Shown in pieces: positions 52,571-64,000 of a stretch of DNA of 64,000 nt. Position 1 is the first letter of the stretch. Every line of letters begins with the position of its first letter. Position numbers and translations under genes: made by a program. Origin of the DNA: Anastatus disparis (Eukaryota; Arthropoda; Insecta; Hymenoptera; Eupelmidae); contig JAFFSR010000221.1 in assembly GCA_017163975.1 (NCBI GenBank), forward strand, positions 4,836,001-4,900,000, in the 5' to 3' direction. Below the pieces are notes generated by a model. The model was not told the DNA's origin and ran no database searches. It worked only from the letters and a program-made list of their open reading frames with translations.

Positions 52571-55500
52571 ATCTCAGGATCCCAAGAGTCGGTGCCTTAT
52601 TGTTGGACAGATTACGAATGAAAAAGTAACCTTAGTATAATCCATATGCGCGAACACTGCCCATGCAACGACAATGCGATATACATACATTAGTATTTTT
52701 TTATTCCTAAAGTAAATTAGGAAATACGTATGTAGTAGGTAGAAACTCAAAGAAAAAAAGCTACTCTGTTGTTTTAGAAATCGAGATACTCACAGTGTAT
52801 CGTTTGGTTAAATGAATGAAATTGCCTATAACATTTCGCCCAAGGCGACTATAAATAAATCATGAAAATTAGATGACAATTGCTGAGCAATGGTACAAAA
52901 AAAACACAAAGCTAAGCTTTATTTATATAAGTTATTCACACGTTTAAAACAAATACCATAAACATTAATACTTACATTAATCAAGCCATAAGATTGTAAA
53001 ATTGACTTCGATAATTTGTTCAATATCCATCATTTATTAGTATTTTGTGTTTAAAATAATGAAGCTTGAAATTATAGAAATGTTTATTAAGATAAAATTA
53101 TAGTCACTATGTTTTAAACATTTTGGAAACCACTTATATAATTAAAGTATTAATTTGGTATTGAATTTCATTCACTTTCAATTATTCTTTTCATGATTTA
53201 CTCAGTTATGTATTTAAAAGTTATATTTATTAAATTTCAGTATTTTTAAAATACTATTTATATATGCATAATTTTATAGATATCTTTCAGTATTTTTGTA
53301 CTGGTAATTTTATAAAATGAACGTCAGTTATTTTAAAATCAAAAATTATTTTCATTTTACAAGATAATTATATCTTGAATAATATTTATAAAGCATTATT
53401 ATTTATTGTTAATGTATGAACAAATTAAACTATTTTGTATGAATAAAAAATCTTAACATTTTACAATATTGTAGTTCTTGCACATTATATAAAAGGAATA
53501 ATAGATTCTTGATTGAGTTTATGTTAAGTTTGATTTTAAAATGAAAATTTTTTTAACATAATGAATTAAATGAAATCAAATAAAAAGAAAGAATTCAATT
53601 TTTTTTTTAATGTTGTAATATTATAGCACATTTCAAAAGAAAGAAAAATTGTGATAAATTTTAGAAAGTATTAGTAAATTATAATAATACTCAAATTTAT
53701 GAAATCAACTGATTTGTGTGTCTTTTGCATTGCAAATCTATTCCACTGATGTGATTTAATTTTTGTACGTTAAAATTTTATGTTTTACATTTATATCTAC
53801 TTAATTAAAAACTTTTTCTAATCTTGAAAGGAAATGAACTAATATTAAATTCATAATATTTGATTTTATTATTAATGCTTAAATAATATTAAGTCATTCG
53901 ATAAATGTTTAAGGTTTTCATATAACTCAACATTGTAGAATTTTTTCAATTTTTGACATTTTTAAAATTGAAAATTTTTTAAAATATTAATTAAATGTCA
54001 TTTAATTCATAATCTATTAATACTATAATTTGATCAATAAAAGTTTAGTTAGAATTATTGAAAATTTTTTATTTGAAATAGTGCAAGGGCTACAAATAAT
54101 CATTTTTTTCAAACAAAAATCATTATTTTATTAATATTTTTTTTTTCAATTATATTTCATGATATCTACATTAAAAAATGATAATCACACAAACCATTTC
54201 TTAAGAATTTTTTAAATGTTTTCTATTATATGTATATAAAAATATTTTAATAATTTTATTGATAAAAGTAATGACCTTTTTTAAACAATTTTTACATTTA
54301 GTAGGAAATGAATGTAATAAATGTGCAATCTTATTATTTGTTTAACTTATGTTCTTCAAAATGTATTCTGTAATACCTCATGTTTTACTACGAAAATAGT
54401 AAACATACGTGTTTTTAAATTGTAAAAGAGTAAAGTATCTAATTAAATAATAGGTTAGAAGTGAAAAATATATACATATATATTTTTTATTAAATTACTA
54501 TATCTGGGGGAAAAGATACTATAGCATAGAATCTTACAATTATAAGGTTTATTGTCAGAGTGATTGTTTGTGAAAAAAATTATTGCAATAAATATTGCAT
54601 ATAAAAGGACCATTACAATAATGATATTAACAAGTGTAAAATTTATAAATTTTGCATAGAAAAATTTTAAATGAATAACAAAATAAAAATATTTGTGATA
54701 AAAAGAATTATACTAAAATTTTAACGATTTTATAGTTAAAAGAATATTAAAGACATATTTTTCAAAATCTAAGTAACATTTTAATAATTTTATATGTAAT
54801 ATAAATTTGAATTTCAATATTTATCTTGATAATGACTTAAATATTGTTTTCAGTCATGTAGAAACATCTATCTATTATTACTTTTAAATTCCAATTTGTA
54901 CATTTTATTGCAGCAAAGTGTAGATTTACTATCTAAATTATCTATTATACCATTTAAAATTATCTACTTATGCAATTATTCAAAGACAATAACAATTTTA
55001 GATTTAATCTATAAGAGTACAATATATATTTTTTACTTATACTACAAACACATATCAAATTATTTTGATATATAAGTAAATTCTTGAGTATTACAAACTT
55101 TCTTAATTAAACGCATCCTTACATATTCCATTCCTCTTGACATTCATCAAATATACATACATATTTACGATGATCAATCGTGATTTATTCTGTTTACACG
55201 ATCTATCGTCTAAGTGAAAATATTAAAATGTTTGTACGAAAACTGTGAGATCTCGAAATTTCTATATATCTAACAACGGTTTAGCTAATAAAAAAGTGTA
55301 TATATATTAAATGACTTTCCTCCTCATCGTCGTTGTCAAGTTCCTATGAACGGTTTTATATATTTCAAACTAAAAGTAAATAAAAATACTAATCGAAACT
55401 TTGAACTGAATTGACAACGACGTAATACTGTCGCTTGTAGTATTATAAAAGTATTACATAGGACAAAGGAAAGTCAAATTGCAATATCATGTATATTATA

Positions 55501-58500
55501 TTTTGACGCAAAACTCGCAGCCCTAATAATTATGGGCTTTTCGAAATATGAGTCAACTTTCCTTTCATTCCTTCCATTCCTTTGATATAATGTTTCTTTC
55601 TTCAAAGCTTCCACACAATTCTTCTTCCTAATTGTCAAACGGAGATTTAATCTTTTTTTTTATTACTTTTCGTTCTTCCTTTTAACATTCAATTTCAAGT
55701 AGTATCTTCTCAGTTTTTTTTCTTAGCCTAACTAAAAATTGCGATACGCGTCAATTTCCAGTTTTTAATTATACACATTATTTTGTTATTGATTCTTATT
55801 AATGTTATACTGTCATTATTACATTCATTATTACGAAGCAAGCAAAACAATACGACTATCCTCTACTTTTAGGGCAGATATAAAAAAAAAATTATATATA
55901 TACATATATATAGGATTATGTACAGAAAAAAGATATTATCTATTATAGTGCGCAACAATTTTTTTTTCTTTTTTTTTTTTTACAATTTAGGAAATATAAT
56001 GTTTTATCCATGAACATCGCATGTAAATCTAATTAAATCATCAGCTCTCTTCGTGCCTCACCTTCCTTCCAATGTTTTTTTTTTCATAGAGTTGACTGGA
56101 TCTGTTTGGGATACATTTTAGAACCAATGCCTACACGTATTTTATTTATATATAACTAATATAATTATTATAAAAGAGCAAATTAAACATGGACTGGAAG
56201 CATAGAGCGTGCCTTAGTTTTCTAAAAAAAAAGAATAATATGAATAAATGAAAAAGAGAGAAAATTTAAGTGTATAAAATCAGAAACACTATTCGCTAGC
56301 ATTCATAAGTATTTTGACAAAGTTTCTTAAAATTATTTACATTGTTACTTGCATTATTGGAAATTCTAAATAAGAAATTCAAAATAAATGTTTAAAAAAC
56401 ATTTATTTGAATTCTTGATAACAATATGAATTGTTTTAAAATAATAGCTGTAAAGAAGGAAAAAATTTTTTAACATAACTCCGTGATTCAATTAGTTTAT
56501 ACAAATATGAAAGATTAAAATTATTTTAAGGAACTTGAAGAATTTACTTGAGAATGTTAGTATGCAATAAAGATTATAAAATGTACGTGCGAAGACGTTC
56601 ATTAATACGCGTATATATGCAATTTATGTATGTAAATATATACATATATATATTACTCATTTTTCAATGAGAGCGAGAGCGAGTGTATGAAAGAAAGTCT
56701 GAAAGAAACATAAAGTGTGAAAAAACAAAATAAAAATTATTAAGAGAGACTGAATTGGAGAGAAAAAGTATAATAGAGAGAATCTACTATATTGTGTATA
56801 TGGTGAATTAAGTAAAGAATTAACATTAAACGATCTTCGCTCTATTTATTCTGTATAAAAAAGCAATTTTTTTTTTGTTATTGTAAAACGTACGTTAGTC
56901 GGCATTTCTTTCCTATTATTATATATTTTACAGTGCGAAAGGTTAAAAAAAAAAAGCTCGCTCAAGCGTTTCTCTCACCATCGGATCGCCAAGCGATCAT
57001 TTTCTTTCATTTATCCACACATTTTTAATTGTATTTACTTTCTCTTATTATATGCGCGTTGACTGCTCAGACTTATGTTAAAATGAAAAAAAAAAAAAAT
57101 AGTGCTGAACGAAAGAGAAAAAGTATAAAGTTAAAAAAGATGCGAATGCGAGAAATTGTATAGAAAGACTAATTTCATAAATATAAATATTTCGTATACT
57201 ACTACATTGATATTTTTTTTCTTTTTATTACCTAATCTTGTTCTTATTACCTTATCTTGTTGTTAACACGAATTATGCATTTAAAATCAATTTATTTCAT
57301 CACAAAAATTTATAATATGCAAATTTTTTAGATGTAAAGAATTAGAGTTTTAGATATTTTAATATAATTTTGAGTTCTGTTATTATAATTATTGAAAAAA
57401 TCGTGTTCTTTAGAGTTTTTCATCCAGAGTTATGTTTGACTTCTTAACATTTTTTTGATAAATTTATATTGTTGCGAATGTTATACAACTTTCAAAACAA
57501 AGTTTATTTTAAAGAATTTAAAAGGCTCAATTTATTTAAAAATTATTGAAAAATTAGAATTAGAAATCAGTATAAAATGAAAGGTTAATTAATTATTAAC
57601 ATATAAATTTTTTTAGGACCTAAGCTTTCTTCAAATTTTTAAAAAATTTAAATATTTCAGTATTTTTGAAAATATGGCGAAACTTAGAAATTCTTATTAA
57701 AAAGCTTTAATTTGTAATTGCATTAAATTTTATAAAGCAAACTCCAAACATTATTTTGAAAAACTTTCCAAGTATACAATTAATAAATTATAAAAGTTAA
57801 TTCATTAAATTGCTTAAAATATTAAAAAATTTAAATTATTTCGTATTAAAAAACAGCAAGTATAATATGTGAAATCCTTAGGCAAAATTAATCTTAAAAA
57901 TTTGTTTTATTTAGAATGCATATAGAAATCGTTTTTATTAACAGTTGTAACATCTGAACTTGCTTTAATATTATTTTGACTAATCGCTTACCTGCTATAA
58001 GGTCAGGTAAATGATTCTTGAAAATATTTCGAACGGCTTTGTTTTAGAAAAATATAGAAAATACAGAAGACGTTTAAAATGGCCCTAACGAATTATGATG
58101 AGAATAAAATATTTAGTCAAAAATTATGAAGAAAAGTGCAAGCTACTAGTGTTTCATATCTATTTTAAATATGTAAGATCATTGACTAAATTAATTAATA
58201 TAGTCTATTCCGGTAAACTCAGTATTTCAAAAAATTAAACTAGATTTTTTGTTACAAACTTAATGAAAATTTATACAATTAGAACGCCAACAAGAACAAA
58301 TCGCAGATATTTTTTGTTAAATAATAAAATGTAATAAAAATAGTAATTTATTCAAATATTTTTTCTAAAAATCAAAATTTTTGCGGGCCTCTTGCTCGAT
58401 ACGGTACTTAACGTTATAGTTACCAGTAAAGTCTTGTTATCAGGTGAAATAATTTTTAAGGGTTGTCAAGTACCGTTAACGGATTTTTACCTGTCGAAAA

Positions 58501-58980
58501 GTTACAGGGGAAAAGACGCATAGTAATTTACGACGCAGTGCAAATAGACATATTCCTATAATATTTCCATAGACTTTGCTGTTAAAAATAACTTATCTGC
58601 TTGTAAATTGAGTAATCTTTTTTGAAAATTGAAATGTTTCATTGTATGAATTATCTAAAACATTTCTATAAAATTTAATTTTTAAAATGAAAATAATTAT
58701 TTACCAGTAATTCAACTTCTCACTAAAAGAAACATGCTAAAGCACTTAACTTGAAAAAGGTACTTAAGTATAATTTAAATGAAATAAATTTCTAATTTAT
58801 TTATTTCTTTTAAGTTACAGTTTTAAATACGTCAAGCTTTTAAATCAATTAAAGAATAAAAATATTAATTTAATTTTTTGCATGATCCCACTATTAATTA
58901 TTAAATTTTTAATTTTATCCTAATAGATTAAGGGATAATGAAAAAAATCTCTAATTTCAAATTGAAGATTCGAACGTCTT
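52571..58980. other. Long AT-rich stretch: Hairless 3' UTR and intergenic DNA
   Basis: 6.4 kb without a credible coding exon or recognised mobile element. The proximal part is likely a long Hairless 3' UTR. 55300-57200 has slightly less AT-rich segments of unknown role. Noncoding RNAs cannot be excluded by eye. Confidence 0.4.
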
Positions 58981-60892
58981 GATTATCCCTTAGATGTCAG
59001 CAGCTGAGCCGGTCTTTGGCTTCGTATGAACGAAATAAAAGTTGCGGACAGTCAACTTCAATAATTAAGGTCTGTCTCTCTCTTACAACGTATCCCCAAG
59101 CGTTTATACGAGTGCAAGTGCGATGGGCTATAGACCAACAAGCAGAGGGTACATAAATCAAGTGACAAGGACGCTTGGGTTTACTGTATCTTTCGCTTGG
59201 AGGCGCTGTGAACGTTAAACCGTGCTGCCGACTGTGCAATATATACAAGGTATAACTACAAAATACAATATACACATATACAGAGAGAAATATATCTATA
59301 TAGTCCTTTTCTCCGGTGTAGTTACTCCCACCACCTTATTTTTCGCCATCTGCGTGCGTGGATACGTGTGTGCGGCTAGACTAGTTTTCTCGTGCGTACG
59401 TGTATGCTCATCGGTAATAGAAGAATCAGTCGTCCGTCCGTGTCCGGCGAGGATAGTGGCGCGTAATAAGCGTTGCTGGAGAAAGTTGAGGATAAAAAAA
59501 AATAAGAGATAGAGACTGAAAGATAAGAAAAAGGTGTATATGTTTGAAAGACACGGACAACAAGTATTTTGTGTGATGAAGATAACTTTTTTTTCGTGTA
59601 ATATATATATGTATTAAAAAAAAAATTTTTTGTTGAAAGTGAACTCGAGTTGTTTCGAAGCGAGCGACATGACCGGCTGGCTGGTTTTTTAGTGCGCGCG
59701 CGTTCACTGGGTTTGAGCCGCTGCGCGTCGCCGAAGACGACGACTTTGATAGTATATATATATACACACACACACACACCGACAACATTTTGTGATATAC
59801 TGTGTATTGCTGTTTTTTTTATTAAGTTTTTTTTCTGTAAAATAGGTGTTAATCTTTAATACTGAATTAAATATCGCCGGCTCGAAACGGAGTATTATAA
59901 ACATCGTCCACGCACACGAGTGTAAGAATAAGGAAAAGAGATAGTGAAGAAGGAAGATAGTATAAGAGTGTCTTCAACGCGGCCATCGCCTCCTTATATC
60001 TGGTCTGTCGCCACCGTTGGGCTGTTGCTTTGCGCCAGGACGAAACGTTATATACGCTGAGCGTCTTCTTGGCGAGAAAGAGAAGGACGCGGAAGTGCAT
60101 TTTACCGAGCAGTAATATAACAACGCGCATACGCACATATACATTAACATAAAAGCGTCTCATCGTTTGTGTATGTGAAGTCTTTACATGTATATGTATA
60201 ATATAAAGTCAGAATCTCTCGTTTTCTTACGTGCTATCGGTAAAAGCGCGTAAAGCATTCTTCGCTGTGTATGTATATATATGTATATACATAGAGATAT
60301 CTATATCTAGGAGTAATAAATTTCTTGAAGCAAAGTGCGCGTGTGTTTTGTGCCTGTGTGTATGTATATATATTCTATAAATCTATATATGTGTGTACAT
60401 GTATCGAAGAGAGGGCCATCGTAGTTTCTTTTTGCTTACCGCCGCGGGGGCAACACAGTAAATGGAAAATGGCGGTGTTGCTGCGCGCCGAGCGGAGCGA
60501 CTCTACTATTACTACTACTAACTACTACTACTACAACTGCTAACTGCTGCTGTTGAATTGAAAAAAAAAAAAAAAAATAGGAAAAAAGATAACTGATACT
60601 AGTGCACTGTTGACGACGACAACAAAGTTTTACGGCCAAGCTAAGACTGATCGAGAAAAAAAAATAGTGAAATATACACAAGTTTTTAACAGTGTATATT
60701 AAACGGAGTAAAAGAGTACAAGGAAGGAGATAGAAAAAGATAGAAAGAGTAAGAGAGAGTTAGGATGCTCCTTGGTGCGGCAAAGCAAGAGACGGTGCCG
60801 GGGACACGTGTGTGCATTGCTGTTGCTATTGCTGATACCAAAAGTATAACGTATGAACGAGGCTTCCCTAGGCACCGACAGGATCACTGCCA
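58981..60892 (+). promoter_or_regulatory. Probable MTA1-like promoter and 5' untranslated exon
   Basis: GC- and purine-richer region with TA/CA microsatellites (for example 59750-59779), many ATGs and a candidate donor CAG|GTTGGT after 60891. It lies on the same strand about 0.8 kb before the first MTA1-like coding exon. A short ATG-initiated frame (MNEASLGTDRITA) at its very end would be an upstream frame. Assignment to MTA1-like is inferred from position and composition. Confidence 0.42.
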
Positions 60893-61738
60893 GGTTGGTT
60901 AAATTTCGCTTTGGTTGTAATTTTTTGGTTAGATTTTTTTAAAATTCAAATCAAGTTTATTTGGATTTTAAGATTTGTTTTGAAAACAATTAATTACAAC
61001 AAATTCCTTGAATCAGATAAAAATATTTATATCAAGTGATCAATAATATTATTGTATCAGATAGATTTAACAAAAACTTGGTTAGGTTATCATTATTGTT
61101 GAGTATAAAGTTTCTGCTGTGTTTTGATTATTCACGTTTGATTTCACCAAAACTTAAATAGTTTTATTGATATTATTATATAATTAATAAAATAATTATT
61201 TCAATATTTTATGGTAAAAGTCTTTAAATTGAAATCAATTACTGAGGTTAATGTCCCTCTTAAAATGCATTCAAGATCATTTTAATAATATTTTCTGTAC
61301 ATTGTAGCAATAATGATTCCATTTCCAAATTAATTTTTGTTAAAAATAAATAATTATTTAAGTAAAAAGTGTATCTTTCCAAGTAGTATGATGATATGTA
61401 ACTTAATATTTATTTTCTGTTTATTTAATTGTTTGTTTAATATTTTTAATCTAGAACCTGTGCTGCACATTATCAAGTATTCAAAAGCTGTGAGGTGGAA
61501 AATTAAAAATTGGAAAAAGCAAATAAATCTTTTGGAAAAAAAATAGCAAGCTGTTTTGTATGCTACATAACCTATTCAAGACTGTTGATAATCAAAAGGC
61601 AACGCAATGCCACAAAGTGCTGTTAAAGAAGAGGGAAGTAATTGTTTACGCTAAAAAAATTTTAACTTTCCTAGAAAGAGATATCCAAAATTGTGTACTG
61701 TGTACATGTGAAAAATCCAAAAAAGCGTATACTTCTTC

Positions 61739-61853
61739 ATGCCGATGCCGGCCGAATATCACGAAAGTCACGGTAGCCACGAGAACGCCAATTTTGCTCT
61801 CGGGGCTTTTCAAGACGCCAGCAACATGACGGCCAATATGTACAGGGTAGGAG
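61739..61853 (+). CDS. MTA1-like: MTA1-like NuRD subunit, first coding exon
   Basis: Only the 5' end of the gene is in the window. The frame starts at ATG 61739 (MPMPAEYHESHGSHENA) and reaches MTANMYRVG, ending in a split codon before GTAAGT at 61854. MANMYRVGDYVYFE-type sequence is the invariant start of metastasis-associated (MTA) proteins and opens the BAH domain. The next exon should supply the aspartate. MTA proteins scaffold HDAC1/Rpd3 and RbAp48 in the NuRD chromatin-remodelling corepressor. The internal ATG at 61826 matches the start used in vertebrates, so the 29 residues before it are either an insect extension or leader. The recognised stretch is short but highly specific. Confidence 0.75.
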
Positions 61854-62491
61854 GTAAGTTATCACGATTTACTTATTTTTAAAAAACTTATAATCACTGT
61901 TCATACTTATTTAAAAAAAACATTGTTACATATGAAAGTAATGTCAGTTTTTATTAATTGAAACATTAATCTCTATTGAATTTCATATAATTTCGTATTA
62001 TTTATTCTATTATTAAAATCAATTAATCAACCAATATCAAAGTATAATTGTATTAGTTGAGAATAAAAAAAATTTAAGACACTAGACTCTAAAACTCCGA
62101 AACTTAAAAATCGGAGCAATGATAAAAATTAATCATATAAATATTTTCGAATTTAAATTTTGAAGCAGTAATATGAATCTTCACGATTTTAAGCTTCAAG
62201 CATATATTGAAATCTACGTTCTCGTGTAAAAAATTTGCCCTTTTTTTTTAAAAATCGTTTCTCCTCATTTCGAGCTTATCAGCATCTCTTTTATCCCCTC
62301 TCCCTCTCTCTCTATTTGCGTCTCTCTTTTTCTCAAATTGATGAGACATTCGCAAAAAATCGTCGCGAAGCGTCAGTTGGGGAAGCACTTGCATTAATTA
62401 GCCACGGGCATAAGTTGATGTGCTTTGCTGTTTTGCAAATAGCATCGCCATGATCGTCCGTCTCTATATATATATTTCTTTTTTCTCCTTC

Positions 62492-62569
<78 letters not shown>

Positions 62570-64000
62570 ATATGTGTGAGAGTGAGTGCGTGATACACGT
62601 GTGTATAGATATACGTATGTTTGTATGCGATGCCTTTGCCTCCCCCTGTTTCCATTAGCCGGGCTCTTGCCTTCCCTCCTTTTCGTCTGTACCTTCTCTC
62701 CCCCTGGAACTAACTCCCTCTCCCTCTCTTACTTCGCCTTATAGCCGTTGCTTATATGTATGTCCCCCTCTTGCTATGTAGTATTGCACACACACACATA
62801 CATTAGCTTCAGGGCCCGAACAAACGAACTACGTATACATACGCGAGGAGAGGCGACCGTCCGCTGAACTGCCTTGCCGTTTTATATACACCTCACCACT
62901 ATTATATCCGCCACTACTGTTCTTCTTTCTTTTCCTTCTCTTTCTCTTTCTCTATCTCGCATACTCCTCTCTGCTCTCTTTTATACTTCCAGTACACGCG
63001 CTCGCGCCTCAAGTGTACACGCGTGGCCAAGAACCTATATACACTTGGATGCCCCCGATCGCTTCCGAACTACATTTACTTTAGCTCTTCTCTTCTTTTA
63101 AATTCTCTCCTCAATGCTTAAACTACTATTTCTCTTTCTTTCTTTTCCTTATTCTTCTTTTTTTTTCATTCTCTTTCTCTCTCTCTCTCTCTCTTGTCTT
63201 TTTTCTCTGATTAGAAGTCGTGGCTCGAATGTGAAGTAACTTTAAGCTCACATCAATTTTTTAATTAACTGACTAAATTTGACTTATAATGATATTTTCT
63301 AATAACATAAAATTATATCTTATGATTATTTGAATCTAATTATAAGCTTAAATCAAATATAATTATATAGTTTAAAATTTCATTTTATATGAAAAAATAT
63401 CCGAAATAGTCTAATTGGTGCATCTTTCTTTTCGAATTCAATCATATTTTTTAAAAATCGACTAATTTAGACGTTACTGTAAGATGAATAATGAAAATTA
63501 TTATGAAAATAATAGTATTTAATAATCAATTCCAAATTCTGACGAATCAAAATTCTATATATTAGTGTCTGAATTAATGCATTATTTCATATGTATTTAC
63601 AGATATGTTACATTTATCTTTTTTATCAAATAATCAATTTTGAACAATAATAATCATTGCATTATAAGATTATTAATTTAAATTTATGATATTTCCAACG
63701 AGCTATACATACATGATACCTTTCGTATTTGCGATAAAGATGGATACGTTATAAATTTATGATATTTAATTAAATAACTATTCAAAATTTAACTTTTATA
63801 GTATTGCTTATGATTTTCTCAATTTTTTAAAATTTTTATCAAATAACATAAAAAATGTGTAATCCAATATTTTTATCGGTTTATTTTTAGAAAAGATGAT
63901 TAAATATGATTTATACTACAATACAGCCATTACAAATCATTTTAATAATAGCAACCTAAAACATGAAAGAAAACGTTAGCTTTTTTTTTGCATTTCTTTG
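61854..64000 (+). other. MTA1-like intron 1
   Basis: Intron running off the window. It contains pyrimidine-rich low-complexity sequence around 62280-63230 (CTCTCT tracts) in otherwise AT-rich DNA, with local GC-rich patches that may be regulatory (inference). Confidence 0.5.
62497..62562. repeat. (TA)n microsatellite
   Basis: About 33 TA dinucleotides without interruption, the longest simple repeat in the window. Confidence 0.92.

Noticed and set aside
59222..60887. Several 60-130 codon open frames around the MTA1-like leader
   Set aside because: Repeat-driven frames in microsatellite-rich DNA. None has a domain or connects in phase to the MTA1-like exon.

Overview
This is a eukaryotic nuclear window. 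It is strongly A+T-rich, with short GT-AG introns and compact genes separated by repeat-filled AT-rich DNA. The gene set is that of an insect. A Hairless orthologue carrying both a Groucho-type and a CtBP-type recruitment motif points to arthropods. An ankyrin/PRANC-like gene of the kind known from parasitoid wasps, together with three different SINEs, suggests a hymenopteran, most likely a parasitoid wasp (inference; I cannot name the species).

Left part (1-30.2 kb) is a dense housekeeping cluster in alternating convergent and divergent pairs. It holds the 3' end of an excitatory amino acid transporter (+), Vps25 (-), the Ski2/twister exosome helicase (+), Sec13 (-), glucosamine-6-phosphate N-acetyltransferase (+), the Scyl1/yata pseudokinase (-), exocyst Exoc5/Sec10 (+) and Prmt1/Art1 (-). 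I resolved exon structures by splice sites, reading phase and family homology. Every complete gene model sums to a whole number of codons, with a length close to the family's. Several of the genes act in endomembrane traffic (ESCRT-II, COPII coat, COPI-linked Scyl1, exocyst), but eukaryotic clustering of this kind may be chance.

Middle part (30.7-42.6 kb) is a mobile-element-rich island. It contains a young tRNA-derived SINE with a perfect 16-bp target-site duplication, several terminal-inverted-repeat or fold-back elements, and a 556-bp near-palindromic hairpin packed with TACGTA. It also contains one intact two-exon ankyrin gene with a PRANC-like C-terminus. A SINE bearing a 5S-rRNA-like promoter segment has inserted exactly across that gene's ancestral stop codon. 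The result is 44 new codons that include a 19-residue hydrophobic stretch, a candidate newly acquired tail anchor. This is the most remarkable thing in the window.

Right part (43-64 kb) holds Hairless (H), the Notch-pathway corepressor adaptor, and the first coding exon of an MTA1-like NuRD subunit. Each is preceded by a long GA/TA low-complexity leader, and they are separated by about 6.5 kb of gene-free AT-rich DNA. Thirteen full or partial copies of one tRNA-derived SINE family are scattered in introns and intergenic spaces.
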